Below, in pieces: positions 34,070 to 43,620 of a stretch of DNA of 64,000 bases. A model generated the notes under the pieces. That model saw only the letters and a program-made list of their open reading frames with translations. It made no database searches and had not been told where the DNA came from. The DNA lies in the NCBI RefSeq assembly GCF_029577735.1, contig NZ_JARQTO010000004.1, forward strand, positions 62,001 to 126,000, read 5' to 3'. The position numbers were made by a program, and so were the translations under genes. Within the stretch, counting starts at the first letter, position 1. The number at the start of each line of letters is the position of its first letter. This DNA comes from Exercitatus varius. GTDB lineage: Bacteria > Pseudomonadota > Gammaproteobacteria > Enterobacterales > Pasteurellaceae.

Positions 34070-35395
34070 TTATAAAATGAAACGGCTTAAATCTTCGTTA
34101 TCCACCACGTCATTCAATACGTTCGATACGTATTTTTCATCAATTACCACGCTTTCGCCGGAACGTTCGCTGGCGTCAAAAGAAATACCGTCCATCAGGC
34201 GTTCGAGCACGGTGTGCAAACGGCGAGCGCCGATATTTTCGGTTTTTTCATTCACGTGAAATGCCGCTTCGGCGATTTTGCTGATGCCGTCCGGGGTAAA
34301 CTCAATGCTCACACCTTCGGTTTTCATTAACTCTTTGTACTGTAAAGTCAACGACGCGCTCGGTTCGGTTAAAATCCGCTCAAAATCTTCTTTGGTCAGC
34401 GATTTTAATTCCACCCGAATCGGTAAACGGCCCTGTAATTCCGGCAATAAATCCGACGGACGGGCAATCTGGAAGGCGCCGGAACAGATGAACAGAATAT
34501 GATCGGTTTTTACCATTCCGTGTTTAGTGTTGACCGTCGAACCTTCGATAATCGGCAACAAATCCCGCTGTACGCCTTCCCGTGAAACGTCGGCGCCGCC
34601 GCGGTCGGACTGCTTGCAGATTTTGTCGATTTCGTCGATAAACACGATACCGTTTTGTTCCACCGATTCGATGGCTTTTTGTTTCAAATCTTCGTTGTTA
34701 ACCAGTTTTGCGGCTTCATCATCGATTAAGACTTTCATCGCGTCTTTCACTTTCATTCGGCGCTTTTTCGAACTGTTCGGCGCCAAACCTTCGAAAAGGG
34801 ATTGAAGCTGCGAGGTCATTTCTTCCATGCCCGGCGGCGTCATAATTTCCACACTGGTTTGCGAGGCGATATCCACGTCGATTTCGCTATCGTCCAACGC
34901 GCCTTCGCGTAATTTTTTGCGGAACACTTGGCGGGTGGCGGAATCCTTCTCGTATTCGATTTCGCCCCATTTATTTTTCGCTCTCGGCAACAGAATGTCT
35001 AAAATGCGCTCTTCCGCCGCATCCTGCGCTTTCATTCGGTTCTTTTCCACTTCGATTTTACGAATCTGCTTCACCGCAATATCCGTTAAATCGCGAATAA
35101 TCGTATCCACTTCTTTCCCGACGTAACCCACTTCGGTGAATTTGGTCGCTTCCACTTTTACAAAAGGCGCATTGGCCAATTTGGCCAAACGACGGGCGAT
35201 TTCCGTTTTACCGACACCGGTCGGACCGATCATCAGAATATTTTTCGGCGTAACTTCCTGACGCAATTCTTCCGGCAGCTGCATTCGGCGCCAGCGGTTA
35301 CGCAGCGCAATGGCTACCGCGCGTTTCGCTTCGCTTTGGCCGATAATGTAAGAATCTAATTCAGACACGATTTCTCTTGGTGTCATTGTTGACAT
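34070..35395 (-). CDS. hslU: ATP-dependent unfoldase HslU
   Basis: The AAA+ ring of the HslUV protease (441 residues). Walker A GPTGVGKT at 57-64, Walker B FIDEIDKI near residue 254, the GYVG pore loop (EVGYVGKEVD) and the C-terminal FIL tail that inserts into HslV are all present. It lies 75 bases after hslV on the same strand. Confidence 0.98.
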   Translation of the reverse strand: MSTMTPREIVSELDSYIIGQSEAKRAVAIALRNRWRRMQLPEELRQEVTPKNILMIGPTGVGKTEIARRLAKLANAPFVKVEATKFTEVGYVGKEVDTIIRDLTDIAVKQIRKIEVEKNRMKAQDAAEERILDILLPRAKNKWGEIEYEKDSATRQVFRKKLREGALDDSEIDVDIASQTSVEIMTPPGMEEMTSQLQSLFEGLAPNSSKKRRMKVKDAMKVLIDDEAAKLVNNEDLKQKAIESVEQNGIVFIDEIDKICKQSDRGGADVSREGVQRDLLPIIEGSTVNTKHGMVKTDHILFICSGAFQIARPSDLLPELQGRLPIRVELKSLTKEDFERILTEPSASLTLQYKELMKTEGVSIEFTPDGISKIAEAAFHVNEKTENIGARRLHTVLERLMDGISFDASERSGESVVIDEKYVSNVLNDVVDNEDLSRFIL

Positions 35396-35470
35396 AATCT
35401 ATTCCTTTCTTATGTGATGGGTTGCATCTTAAAATGTGAAAGGCACGAATATGCTTTCGTGCCGATAAAA

Positions 35471-35992
35471 TTAAATTTCTTCGATAACATGATTGTGGTT
35501 GGTATAAATATCGATATCGCCCGCAATAGTTAACGCTTGTTTGACGATTTCGGCGGCGGTTAAATCATTTTGCGTCCGCAATAATGCCAGCGCCGCGGAT
35601 TTTGCATAATTTCCGCCCGAACCGATGGCTAATACATCGAATTCCGGTTCGATTACGTCGCCGCTGCCGGATATCAACAGAAAATCGGTTTCGTTCGCCA
35701 CAATCATCATCGCTTCCAAACGACGCAGCGAACGTTCCGTGCGCCATTCTTTAGCCAATTCCACCGCACTTTTCACCAGATGCCCCTGGTGTAATTCCAG
35801 TTTTTTCTCAAACAATTCCAGCAGAATGAAGGCATCTGCCGTCGAACCGGCAAATCCGGTTACCACTTTTCCTTTATAACTGCGGCGGACTTTACGCACC
35901 GTGCCTTTTTCCACACAGTTACCCAATGTCGCCTGTCCGTCGCCGCCAATCGCGATTTTTCCGTCTTTTCGCACACATACGATAGTTGTCAT
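35471..35992 (-). CDS. hslV: Proteasome-like peptidase HslV
   Basis: The threonine-protease core of HslUV (173 residues). After Met removal, TTIVCVRKDGKIAIGGDGQATLGN starts with the catalytic Thr1; the Lys in VRKVRR and the GSGG motif follow. A sigma-32-type promoter lies 32-61 bases upstream, consistent with its being the first gene of a heat-shock operon with hslU. Confidence 0.98.
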   Translation of the reverse strand: MTTIVCVRKDGKIAIGGDGQATLGNCVEKGTVRKVRRSYKGKVVTGFAGSTADAFILLELFEKKLELHQGHLVKSAVELAKEWRTERSLRRLEAMMIVANETDFLLISGSGDVIEPEFDVLAIGSGGNYAKSAALALLRTQNDLTAAEIVKQALTIAGDIDIYTNHNHVIEEI

Positions 35993-36023
35993 TATTTTGT
36001 CCTTTTTGTGGAAACTTTTTGCT

Positions 36024-36053
36024 TAAATGGGGAGAGAAAAACCTTTTTTCAAG
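36024..36053 (-). promoter_or_regulatory. Heat-shock (sigma-32) promoter of hslVU
   Basis: On the minus strand, CTTGAAA (36047-36053), a 14-base spacer, then CCCCATTTA (36024-36032). Both elements and the spacing match the sigma-32 consensus. Confidence 0.85.
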
Positions 36054-36127
36054 CCTGAAATAAAAAGAATCCGCCTAAATTTTTATTCGGACGGATGATC
36101 TTTTTAACCGTTAGACAATTGGACGGA

Positions 36128-36502
36128 TTAATTTTTATCTAAATCCAAATCCGCTTTATATTCGATACGGTGATGATCTTTTAATTCGATGGAAACGTCC
36201 AGTTCTTCGTCGCCGCGTTCAAATTTTAAATCCGCATCATCGCGTTTGATATCTTTCTCTTCTAAATGAAAACCCCGGCTGCGCGCATGAGCAATCACTT
36301 CCCGCGCTAATTCCGGCACGCTGACGTCGCGAGAATCCAAACGGAATTCCGCTTCAAATTCACCGCCGCCCTGGCGGTCCGCCTTGATAATGTCCGCATC
36401 GTCAGGCACATAAATGTCGCGCGGAATAGATGCGGCGCCGGCGCTTGCCGAAAACAAACCGGCAAGAATTGTGCTAAGTACAATTTTCGTATTGAGTTTC
36501 AT
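36128..36502 (-). CDS. Small exported charged protein
   Basis: 124 residues. A signal peptide ends near SAGA-AS (about residue 23). The mature protein is dominated by Asp, Glu, Lys and Arg (RQGGGEFEAEFRLDSRD, EEKDIKRDDADLKFERGD) and would be periplasmic. The start at 36502 has AAAGGACG upstream; a longer frame to 36592 is unsupported. No family was recognised. It sits downstream of recQ, after a chain of hairpins. Confidence 0.75.
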   Translation of the reverse strand: MKLNTKIVLSTILAGLFSASAGAASIPRDIYVPDDADIIKADRQGGGEFEAEFRLDSRDVSVPELAREVIAHARSRGFHLEEKDIKRDDADLKFERGDEELDVSIELKDHHRIEYKADLDLDKN

Positions 36503-36607
36503 AAAACGTCCTTTTATTGGTAATTTATTCGCTGTATTTGAGTTTATAGACATGAGGAAAGTTCCTGAACGCCTGTAAAATGAAACAAACATGCGGTTTT
36601 GTTTCAG

Positions 36608-36703
36608 AAAAAACGTAGCGTTTTTTATGCGTAATCGCCGGTGCGATTACTTATGGCTTCGCCACCGTTGGCAAAGCCAACGTTCAAAAAGCGTTGCTTT
36701 TTG
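36608..36703. repeat. Cluster of five consecutive short hairpins
   Basis: Five perfect small stems with 3-4 base loops in 96 bp: AAAAAACG/CGTTTTTT, GTAATCGC/GCGATTAC, TGGC/GCCA, CGTTGGC/GCCAACG and CAAAAAGC/GCTTTTTG. An uptake signal follows (36708-36716). It may end recQ transcription. Confidence 0.7.
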
Positions 36704-36714
36704 TGACCGCACTT

Positions 36715-38559
36715 TTACTGAGAAAGCGGCTTTTTAGCCGGTTCAACCAACGCTTTATGTTCTTTGATTATCGCCATAAACGGCTGCGCAAAGCGTTCCC
36801 ATTTGATGGCGCCCACGCCGTTGATTTGCAGCATTTCCGCTTTGCTGGTAGGTTGATAAAGGGACATTTCCTGCAATGTAGCGTCGCTGAATACGATATA
36901 CGGCGGAATATTTTCCCGATCGGCAATTTTCTTGCGTAAAAAACGCAAGCGGGCGAATAAATCTTTGTCATAATTGGTGACCGCACTGCGTTGCGGCGAA
37001 GAAACCGTGGCAATGGCGGATAAGCGCGGCGTCGCCAGTTCCAGCTTAATTTCGCCCCGCAACACCGCGCGGGCGCTTTCGGTTAAATGCAGCATCACGC
37101 CCACTTCGTTCATCACTTGCCGGATAAATCCCAGATGAATTAACTGGCGAATGACGGATTGCCAGTATTCTTTGCTTTTATCTTTACCGATTCCGTACAC
37201 GCTGAGCGTATCGTGCCGGTGTTCGCGGATTTTCTGATTATTCATGCCGCGCAACACGCCGATGACATATTGCACGCCGAAACGTTGTCCGGTGCGGTAA
37301 ATGGCGGACAGAATTTTCTGCGCGTCCATCAGCCCGTCGTATTTTTTCGGCGGATCGAGACAAATATCGCAGTTTCCGCAGGGTTTTTGCCGATTTTCGC
37401 CGAAATAGTTCAACAACACCAAACGGCGGCAAGTCTGGCTTTCGGCAAATTCGCCGATGGCTTCCAGCTTGTGCAGTTTAACGTCGCGCTGTGCCGATTC
37501 CGGTTCTTCCATTAAAATTTTATGCAGCCAGCCGTAATCCGCAGGCTCGTAAAACAGCACGGCTTCCGCCGGCAAATCGTCGCGCCCCGCCCGTCCGGTT
37601 TCCTGATAATAGGCTTCAATGCTGCGGGATAAATCGAAATGCGCCACAAAACGTACGTTGGATTTATTGATGCCCATACCGAATGCGATAGTCGCCACCA
37701 CCACTTGAATGTTGTCGCGTTGAAAATCGCGCTGCACCCGTTCCCGTTCGCTCACTTCCATGCCCGCATGATAAAAAGCCGCCGAGATGCCGCGTTTTTT
37801 CAGCGCATCGCTGACTTTTTCCGCTTTATTGCGGCTGTTGCAGTACACAATACCGCTTTTGCCTTTCTGCGCCGCTACGAAATTGCACAGCTGTTCCATC
37901 GGTTTAAATTTTTCCACCAGCGTGTAACGAATATTCGGGCGATCGAAGCTGCCGACGTATAAGTGCGGTCGATTTAGCCGAAGATTTTGCAGAATATCCT
38001 GTCGCGTCGTGCTGTCGGCGGTAGCGGTTAACGCCATAATCGGCGCATCGGGAAAACTGGCTTTTAAACCGCCCAGTTGAGTATATTCGGGGCGAAAATC
38101 ATGTCCCCATTGGGAAATGCAATGAGCTTCGTCAATGGCGATAAAACTCACCCGACAGAGGGAAATAAAGGAAAAAAAACTGTTGGTCATTACCTTTTCA
38201 GGGGAAAGATAAAGCAATTTCAGTTGACCGGCAATGGCTTTATTTTGTACCTGTTGCTGCTGTTCGAACGTTTGGCTGGAATTCAGGTAATCCGCCGCAA
38301 TGCCGTTTGCCAGCAGTTGATCCACCTGATCTTTCATCAACGAAATCAGCGGCGATATAACCAGCGTAAGCCCCGGAAAACACAAAGCCGGCAATTGATA
38401 ACACAGGGATTTGCCGTTTCCCGTCGCCATCACCACCAGGCTGTCTTGCCCTTGCAGCGCCGCGTTAACGGCTTCTTCCTGTCCGGGACGAAAAGACTGA
38501 TAACCGAAAACCTCTTTCAGAACCTGAAGTGCGGTCAAAATTTCGGATGTTTTTTCCAT
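36715..38559 (-). CDS. recQ: ATP-dependent DNA helicase RecQ
   Basis: A 3'-5' helicase used in recombination and fork repair (614 residues). Walker A is TGNGKS (46-51; the usual middle glycine is Asn here, a tolerated position). The DEAH box is IDEAHCISQWGHDFRP, the zinc site has CRR...CGNCDIC, and an HRDC domain (about 520-600) closes the protein. Its start overlaps the cyaY stop (TGATG), so it is translationally coupled to cyaY. Confidence 0.97.
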   Translation of the reverse strand: MEKTSEILTALQVLKEVFGYQSFRPGQEEAVNAALQGQDSLVVMATGNGKSLCYQLPALCFPGLTLVISPLISLMKDQVDQLLANGIAADYLNSSQTFEQQQQVQNKAIAGQLKLLYLSPEKVMTNSFFSFISLCRVSFIAIDEAHCISQWGHDFRPEYTQLGGLKASFPDAPIMALTATADSTTRQDILQNLRLNRPHLYVGSFDRPNIRYTLVEKFKPMEQLCNFVAAQKGKSGIVYCNSRNKAEKVSDALKKRGISAAFYHAGMEVSERERVQRDFQRDNIQVVVATIAFGMGINKSNVRFVAHFDLSRSIEAYYQETGRAGRDDLPAEAVLFYEPADYGWLHKILMEEPESAQRDVKLHKLEAIGEFAESQTCRRLVLLNYFGENRQKPCGNCDICLDPPKKYDGLMDAQKILSAIYRTGQRFGVQYVIGVLRGMNNQKIREHRHDTLSVYGIGKDKSKEYWQSVIRQLIHLGFIRQVMNEVGVMLHLTESARAVLRGEIKLELATPRLSAIATVSSPQRSAVTNYDKDLFARLRFLRKKIADRENIPPYIVFSDATLQEMSLYQPTSKAEMLQINGVGAIKWERFAQPFMAIIKEHKALVEPAKKPLSQ

Positions 38560-38870
38560 CAGGCGAAACTCACCTGTTCGCCGTGGGCCCGACAGGCTTC
38601 AGCTAGGGCGTCCCAAAAACGCACGCCCTGCCCATTGACCCAATCGTTATTTTTCCAGGCAAAATGCAATCCGCCCAAACGGCTTGCCAGCCAAAGTTCG
38701 AGCAACGGTTCCTGTTTATTCACCACAATCTGGCTGCGATCATCAAAGGTAATCGTGAATACGGAACCCTGACGATCGCAATCCGCATCGGCATCCTGCG
38801 CTTCTAATTGTTCTTCAATGCTGTCCCAGATTTGATCGATATTTTGGTGAAATTCGGCTACGTTCATCAT
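38559..38870 (-). CDS. cyaY: Frataxin-like iron-sulphur assembly protein CyaY
   Basis: 103 residues of the frataxin fold. The acidic first helix (FHQNIDQIWDSIEEQLEAQDADADCD) is the iron-binding face, and NKQEPLLELWLASRLGGLHF is the conserved sheet. It binds IscS and iron and tunes Fe-S cluster formation. It is wedged between mutS (5 bases upstream) and recQ (overlapping), an unusual setting for this gene. Confidence 0.95.
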   Translation of the reverse strand: MMNVAEFHQNIDQIWDSIEEQLEAQDADADCDRQGSVFTITFDDRSQIVVNKQEPLLELWLASRLGGLHFAWKNNDWVNGQGVRFWDALAEACRAHGEQVSFA

Positions 38871-38875
38871 TTATC

Positions 38876-41452
38876 CTAAAGTAATGTTTTTAATTGATAT
38901 AAATAAGCTAACGCCTGTTTCGGACTTAGTTCGTCGGGATCCAGTTTTTCTAGCATTTCAAGCGCCGCGTTTTTGCCGTCGTCCTCTTCCATTAACGCCA
39001 GTTCGCCCTGCATTTGCTGAAGCGCTCTGAAATCCTGCAGTTTTTGATCCGAACTTTGCGCCGACAGTTTTTCCAGTTGCGTCAATTTTTGTTTCGCCAG
39101 TTTAATCACCGGCTGCGGCACGCCCGCTAACGCCGCCACGGCCAAACCGTAGCTCTTGCTTGCCGCGCCATCCTGTACGCTGTGCATAAAGGCGATGGTA
39201 TTTTCGTGCTCCAACGCATCCAAATGTACGTTTGCGGTGCCGACGAGCTGTTCAGGCAACACGGTCAACTCAAAATAATGGGTGGCAAACAGCGTGAGCG
39301 AACGCAGTTTCTTCGCCAACCATTCCGCACAGGCCCAAGCCAGCGACAAGCCGTCGTATGTAGATGTGCCGCGCCCGATTTCATCAATCAGCACCAGGCT
39401 GTTGGCGGTGGCTTGATGCAGAATGTTCGCCATTTCCGTCATTTCCACCATAAAAGTCGAGCGACCGGAAGCCAAATCGTCGCTGGCGCCGATTCGGGTG
39501 AAAATGCGGTCTATCGGTCCGATTACCGCCCGTTCCGCCGGCACAAAACTCCCGATATAGGCCATCAGCGTAATCAGCGCGGTTTGGCGCATGTAGGTGC
39601 TTTTTCCTCCCATATTCGGGCCGGTAATCACTAGCAGATGACGTTGCGGATTCAGTTGAACGGGATTGGCGATAAACGGTTCCTTCAACACCTGTTCCAC
39701 CACCGGATGACGTCCGTTTTGAATATCCACGCCGATTTCCGGGCTGAATTCGGGACAAACGTAATTCAGGGTTTCCGCCCGTTCCGCCAGATTGGTCAGC
39801 ACATCCAGTTCCGCCAGCGTCATGCTGGATAACTGCAAGGCGGCCAAATGAGGAAGCAGCTGGTCAAAAATCTCGTCATAAAGCTGTTTTTCCAACGCTA
39901 AAGCGGCACCTTTGGCTTTCAGCACTTTGTCTTCATAGGTTTTCAGTTCGGGAATAATGTAACGTTCGGCGTTTTTCAGGGTTTGGCGGCGCACATAATG
40001 CATCGGCGCTTTATGCGCCTGCCCCTGACTGATTTGAATGTAATAACCGTGTACCGCGTTGTAACCGACTTTTAAGGTATCAATTCCCGTGCTTTCCCGT
40101 TCGCGCCGTTCCAATTCTTCCAAATACTGCGTGGCGCCGTCGGCCAGCGAACGCCATTCGTCCAGTTCCGCATGATATCCCGGCGCAATGACGCCGCCGT
40201 CCCGAATCAGCAGCGGGGGCGAATCGATAATGGCTCGCCGTAACAACTCGTAAAGTTCGGTAAATTCGCCCATCGGTTGGGAAAGTGCGGTCAGATTTTG
40301 CGAAGTTTTTATCATTTTCTGCAATTCGGGAAGCTGTTCCAACGCCGTTCTTAAACGGGTTAAATCGCGCGGACGCGCCGTACGCAGCGCTACCCGCGCC
40401 AGAATCCGTTCCATATCGCCCACTTGTTGTAACAGCGGTTGCAGCGCGCCGATTAAATCGTTCTGTAAAATAGCGGCGATGGTTTGCTGGCGTTGGCGCA
40501 ATTTTCGGATTTGGCGAATTGGCTGATGAATCCAGCGTTTCAGTAAACGGCTGCCCATGGGCGTCACGCATTTGTCCAGCACCGAAGCCAGCGTATTTTC
40601 CGGGCCGCCGCTCAAATTCCGGGTTAATTCCAAATTGCGGCGGGTGGCGGCATCCAATTGCACCGTATCGGTATTTTGCACCAGGCTGATGCTTTTAATG
40701 TGCGGCAATGCGGTGCGTTGGGTTTCTTTGGCGTATTGAAACAAACAACCCGCCGCGCATAAGCCTAAAACCGCTTTTTCTACGCCGAACGCCGTTAAAT
40801 CCTGAGTGCCGAACTGACGATTCAATAATCGCACGGCGGTGCCCAATTCAAATTCCCAAACGGGGCGACGGCGCAGACCTTTAAACGGTTCGATAATCGC
40901 CGTTTCGGTAAAATCCTCACAATAAAGCAATTCCGCCGGCTGCAAACGTTGCAATTCCGCATGCAAAGTCTCCGCGTTTTCCGGTTCGGCAATTTGAAAT
41001 CGTCCGGAAGACATATCCAAAGAGGCCAAACCGAAGCGGTCTTTTTCCTGATAAATCGCGATCAGCAAATTATCCTGCCGTTCCGGTAACAGGTTTTCAT
41101 CACTGACGGTGCCCGGCGTCACAATCCGCACGATTTTGCGTTCCACCGGCCCTTTGGCGGCGGCGGGATCGCCAATCTGCTCGCAAATGGCGACGGATTC
41201 ACCCAGTTGCACCAGTTTTGCCAGATAGCCTTCCACCGCGTGATAAGGCACGCCTGCCATAGGAATCGGCTGGCCGGCGGATTGTCCTCGTTTGGTCAGC
41301 GAAATGTCCAGCAACGCCGCCGCTTTTTTGGCGTCGTCGTAAAACAGTTCATAGAAATCGCCCATACGGTAAAACAGCAGAATATCGGGATTTTCCGCTT
41401 TTATGGTCAGATATTGTTTCATCATCGGCGTATGAGCGTCAAAATTTGGCAT
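38876..41452 (-). CDS. mutS: DNA mismatch repair protein MutS
   Basis: Recognises mispairs and small loops (858 residues). The N-terminal mismatch-binding FYRMGDFYELF carries the Phe-X-Glu wedge. The ATPase has Walker A GPNMGGKST near residue 618, and the later motifs DEIGRGTSTYDGLSLAWA and FATHYFELT. It heads the mutS-cyaY-recQ run. Confidence 0.98.
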   Translation of the reverse strand: MPNFDAHTPMMKQYLTIKAENPDILLFYRMGDFYELFYDDAKKAAALLDISLTKRGQSAGQPIPMAGVPYHAVEGYLAKLVQLGESVAICEQIGDPAAAKGPVERKIVRIVTPGTVSDENLLPERQDNLLIAIYQEKDRFGLASLDMSSGRFQIAEPENAETLHAELQRLQPAELLYCEDFTETAIIEPFKGLRRRPVWEFELGTAVRLLNRQFGTQDLTAFGVEKAVLGLCAAGCLFQYAKETQRTALPHIKSISLVQNTDTVQLDAATRRNLELTRNLSGGPENTLASVLDKCVTPMGSRLLKRWIHQPIRQIRKLRQRQQTIAAILQNDLIGALQPLLQQVGDMERILARVALRTARPRDLTRLRTALEQLPELQKMIKTSQNLTALSQPMGEFTELYELLRRAIIDSPPLLIRDGGVIAPGYHAELDEWRSLADGATQYLEELERRERESTGIDTLKVGYNAVHGYYIQISQGQAHKAPMHYVRRQTLKNAERYIIPELKTYEDKVLKAKGAALALEKQLYDEIFDQLLPHLAALQLSSMTLAELDVLTNLAERAETLNYVCPEFSPEIGVDIQNGRHPVVEQVLKEPFIANPVQLNPQRHLLVITGPNMGGKSTYMRQTALITLMAYIGSFVPAERAVIGPIDRIFTRIGASDDLASGRSTFMVEMTEMANILHQATANSLVLIDEIGRGTSTYDGLSLAWACAEWLAKKLRSLTLFATHYFELTVLPEQLVGTANVHLDALEHENTIAFMHSVQDGAASKSYGLAVAALAGVPQPVIKLAKQKLTQLEKLSAQSSDQKLQDFRALQQMQGELALMEEDDGKNAALEMLEKLDPDELSPKQALAYLYQLKTLL

Positions 41453-41515
41453 GGCTGTCTCTTTTTTACAAAATTAAAGGCGAATTATAACAAAAAAGTG
41501 CGGTCGGATTTTCCG

Positions 41516-43018
41516 TTATTTTTTCAAGGCGCCCAGAATGCCGCGCATAATCTGTTTGGTAATTTGATTTCGCATATTGCGCCCCATGGATTTCACCACG
41601 CCGTTGACGATTTGTTCCGTCGGCGTAAGCTTTTCTCCGCGTTTTTGAGTACCGAAAATCATACGGCTTAAACTGCCTAAAATGCCGCTTTCCGCTTCCT
41701 CTTGCGCCTGTTTTGCCTGTTGTTCCGCCACATCAGCCAAATCGGCTTGTTGCTGTAGCGTTTCAAACGCCGACACATTGTCTACAACTTGACTGTAATG
41801 AGGATATAAATCGTCGGCTTCCACCCAGGCCAGACGCTGTTCTTCGGTTAACGGCGTCAGTTGGCTTTTTGGCGGATAAATCGCGGCGATTTCCACCGGC
41901 GTCGGCATACCTTTTTCATCCAGGAAGGAAACCAGGGCTTCGCCCACGCCCAATGCGGTAATGGCTTCCACCACGTTTATTTCTTTGTTGGAACGGAAGG
42001 TTTCCGCCGCCGTTTTCACCGCTTTTTGATCGCGCGGCGTAAAAGCGCGCAAAGCATGCTGGACGCGGTTGCCCAGTTGTCCTAACACGGTTTCCGGCAA
42101 ATCCAGCGGGTTTTGCGTTACAAAATAAATGCCTACGCCTTTGGAACGAATTAAACGCACCACCTGTTCCACTTTTTCCACCAGCACCGCCGGCGCATCG
42201 TCGAACAACAAATGGGCTTCGTCGAAGAACATGACGAATTTCGGTTTGTCCGGATCGCCTACTTCCGGCAAGCGTTCGAATAATTCCGCCATCAGCCATA
42301 ATAAAAATGCGCCGTACATTTTCGGCGAATTAATCAGTTTTTCCGAATTCAATATGTTAATTACGCCTTTTCCGTCGCGGGTTTGCAGCCAGTCTTCCAG
42401 ATTCAGCGCCGGCTCGCCGAATAATTTGTCCGCGCCCTGATTTTCCAACGTCAGTAAGGCTCGTTGAACGGCGCCCACGCTGGCGGCGGAAATATTGCCG
42501 TATTGCAGTTGAAATGCTTTGGCGTTATCCGCCAAAAATTTCAACATGGCACGCAGGTCTTTTAAATCCGTCAACAGCAAACCTTTATCGTCCGCCACAC
42601 GGAACAGGATGTTTAACAAACCTTCTTGCGTGTCGTTCAGATTAAGCAGACGCGCAAGCAACATCGGTCCCATTTCCGAAATCGTGGTGCGCAACGGAAT
42701 ACCGCTGTCGCCGAACACATCCCAAAACGAGACGGGATAACTGTCCAAATAGGCTTCGCCGCCCAATTCAAAACTTTCCACTCGTTCGGCAATTTTCCCC
42801 TGCAAAGCGCCTTTTTGGCTGAGCCCCGACAAATCGCCCTTTACGTCTACCAGGAAAACCGGAACGCCGTCGTCACTGAAGGCTTCCGCACATTTGCGCA
42901 AGGTGACGGTTTTCCCCGTCCCCGTCGCACCGGCGATCAAGCCGTGGCGGTTTGCCATTTTTTTGTGAATGCCGAAGGTTTCTCCTCGGGAATTGCGCGC
43001 GATAGGGTAAATGCTCAT
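41516..43018 (-). CDS. yjgR: DUF853 / HerA-type ATPase YjgR
   Basis: 500 residues, matching E. coli YjgR. Walker A GATGTGKT lies at 30-37 and a Walker B-like FVMFFDEAHLLFDDAP near residue 255. The C-terminal ~100 residues are a Gln/Ala-rich coiled coil plus a basic end. HerA-like enzymes are hexameric DNA translocases; the role of YjgR is not established. Single gene. Confidence 0.92.
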   Translation of the reverse strand: MSIYPIARNSRGETFGIHKKMANRHGLIAGATGTGKTVTLRKCAEAFSDDGVPVFLVDVKGDLSGLSQKGALQGKIAERVESFELGGEAYLDSYPVSFWDVFGDSGIPLRTTISEMGPMLLARLLNLNDTQEGLLNILFRVADDKGLLLTDLKDLRAMLKFLADNAKAFQLQYGNISAASVGAVQRALLTLENQGADKLFGEPALNLEDWLQTRDGKGVINILNSEKLINSPKMYGAFLLWLMAELFERLPEVGDPDKPKFVMFFDEAHLLFDDAPAVLVEKVEQVVRLIRSKGVGIYFVTQNPLDLPETVLGQLGNRVQHALRAFTPRDQKAVKTAAETFRSNKEINVVEAITALGVGEALVSFLDEKGMPTPVEIAAIYPPKSQLTPLTEEQRLAWVEADDLYPHYSQVVDNVSAFETLQQQADLADVAEQQAKQAQEEAESGILGSLSRMIFGTQKRGEKLTPTEQIVNGVVKSMGRNMRNQITKQIMRGILGALKK

Positions 43019-43155
43019 AAATCATCCTTTTTATTGAAAAGTGCGGTCGGAAAAATCAACGTTTTTTATCATCGGTTTTGCCGGATAACACAGTTATTTG
43101 TCGATTAAATATGCCGTATTTTATGCTATCCTACCCCGAGAAAAAAGGAGAAATT

Positions 43156-43620
43156 ATGACCGCACTTTGTCCTTGTCAATCGGGCCTCGCTTATGCCGAT
43201 TGTTGTCAACCGTTTCATTTATTTAAAATTTATCCGCAAACGGCGGAACGGTTAATGCGTTCCCGTTATTGCGCTTACGTGTTGAAAAATATTGATTATG
43301 TGATTCAAACCACGGTGCCGAATCAACAGGCGCAATTGGACAGAACCTTATTGCAGAATTGGGCGGACAGCACGGCATGGGCGGGATTGCAAATCCTGCG
43401 TCATCAGCCGGCGGTGTCCAAAATCCACGGCACGGTGGAATTTAACGCATTTTTTACGGTAAACGGCGAAAAACAAGCGCATCATGAAAACTCTCTGTTC
43501 GTGAAAATTGACGGACGCTGGTATTTTGCCGATCCCACCTTGGATTTGCCCGATCGGAAACAGCCCTGTTTATGCGGTTCGGGCAAAAAATTTAAACATT
43601 GCTGCGGGGCCTATTTATGA
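43156..43620 (+). CDS. ychJ: YchJ-like SEC-C motif protein
   Basis: 154 residues with a SEC-C zinc motif at each end (CPCQSGLAYADCC at the N-terminus, CLCGSGKKFKHCC at the C-terminus) around a cystatin/NTF2-like core (ERLMRSRYCAYVLKNIDYVI). This is the YchJ family, whose function is unknown. The start at 43156 has AAGGAG upstream. An uptake signal encodes residues 2-4. The stop overlaps the yihY start by ATGA. Confidence 0.92.
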   Translation: MTALCPCQSGLAYADCCQPFHLFKIYPQTAERLMRSRYCAYVLKNIDYVIQTTVPNQQAQLDRTLLQNWADSTAWAGLQILRHQPAVSKIHGTVEFNAFFTVNGEKQAHHENSLFVKIDGRWYFADPTLDLPDRKQPCLCGSGKKFKHCCGAYL

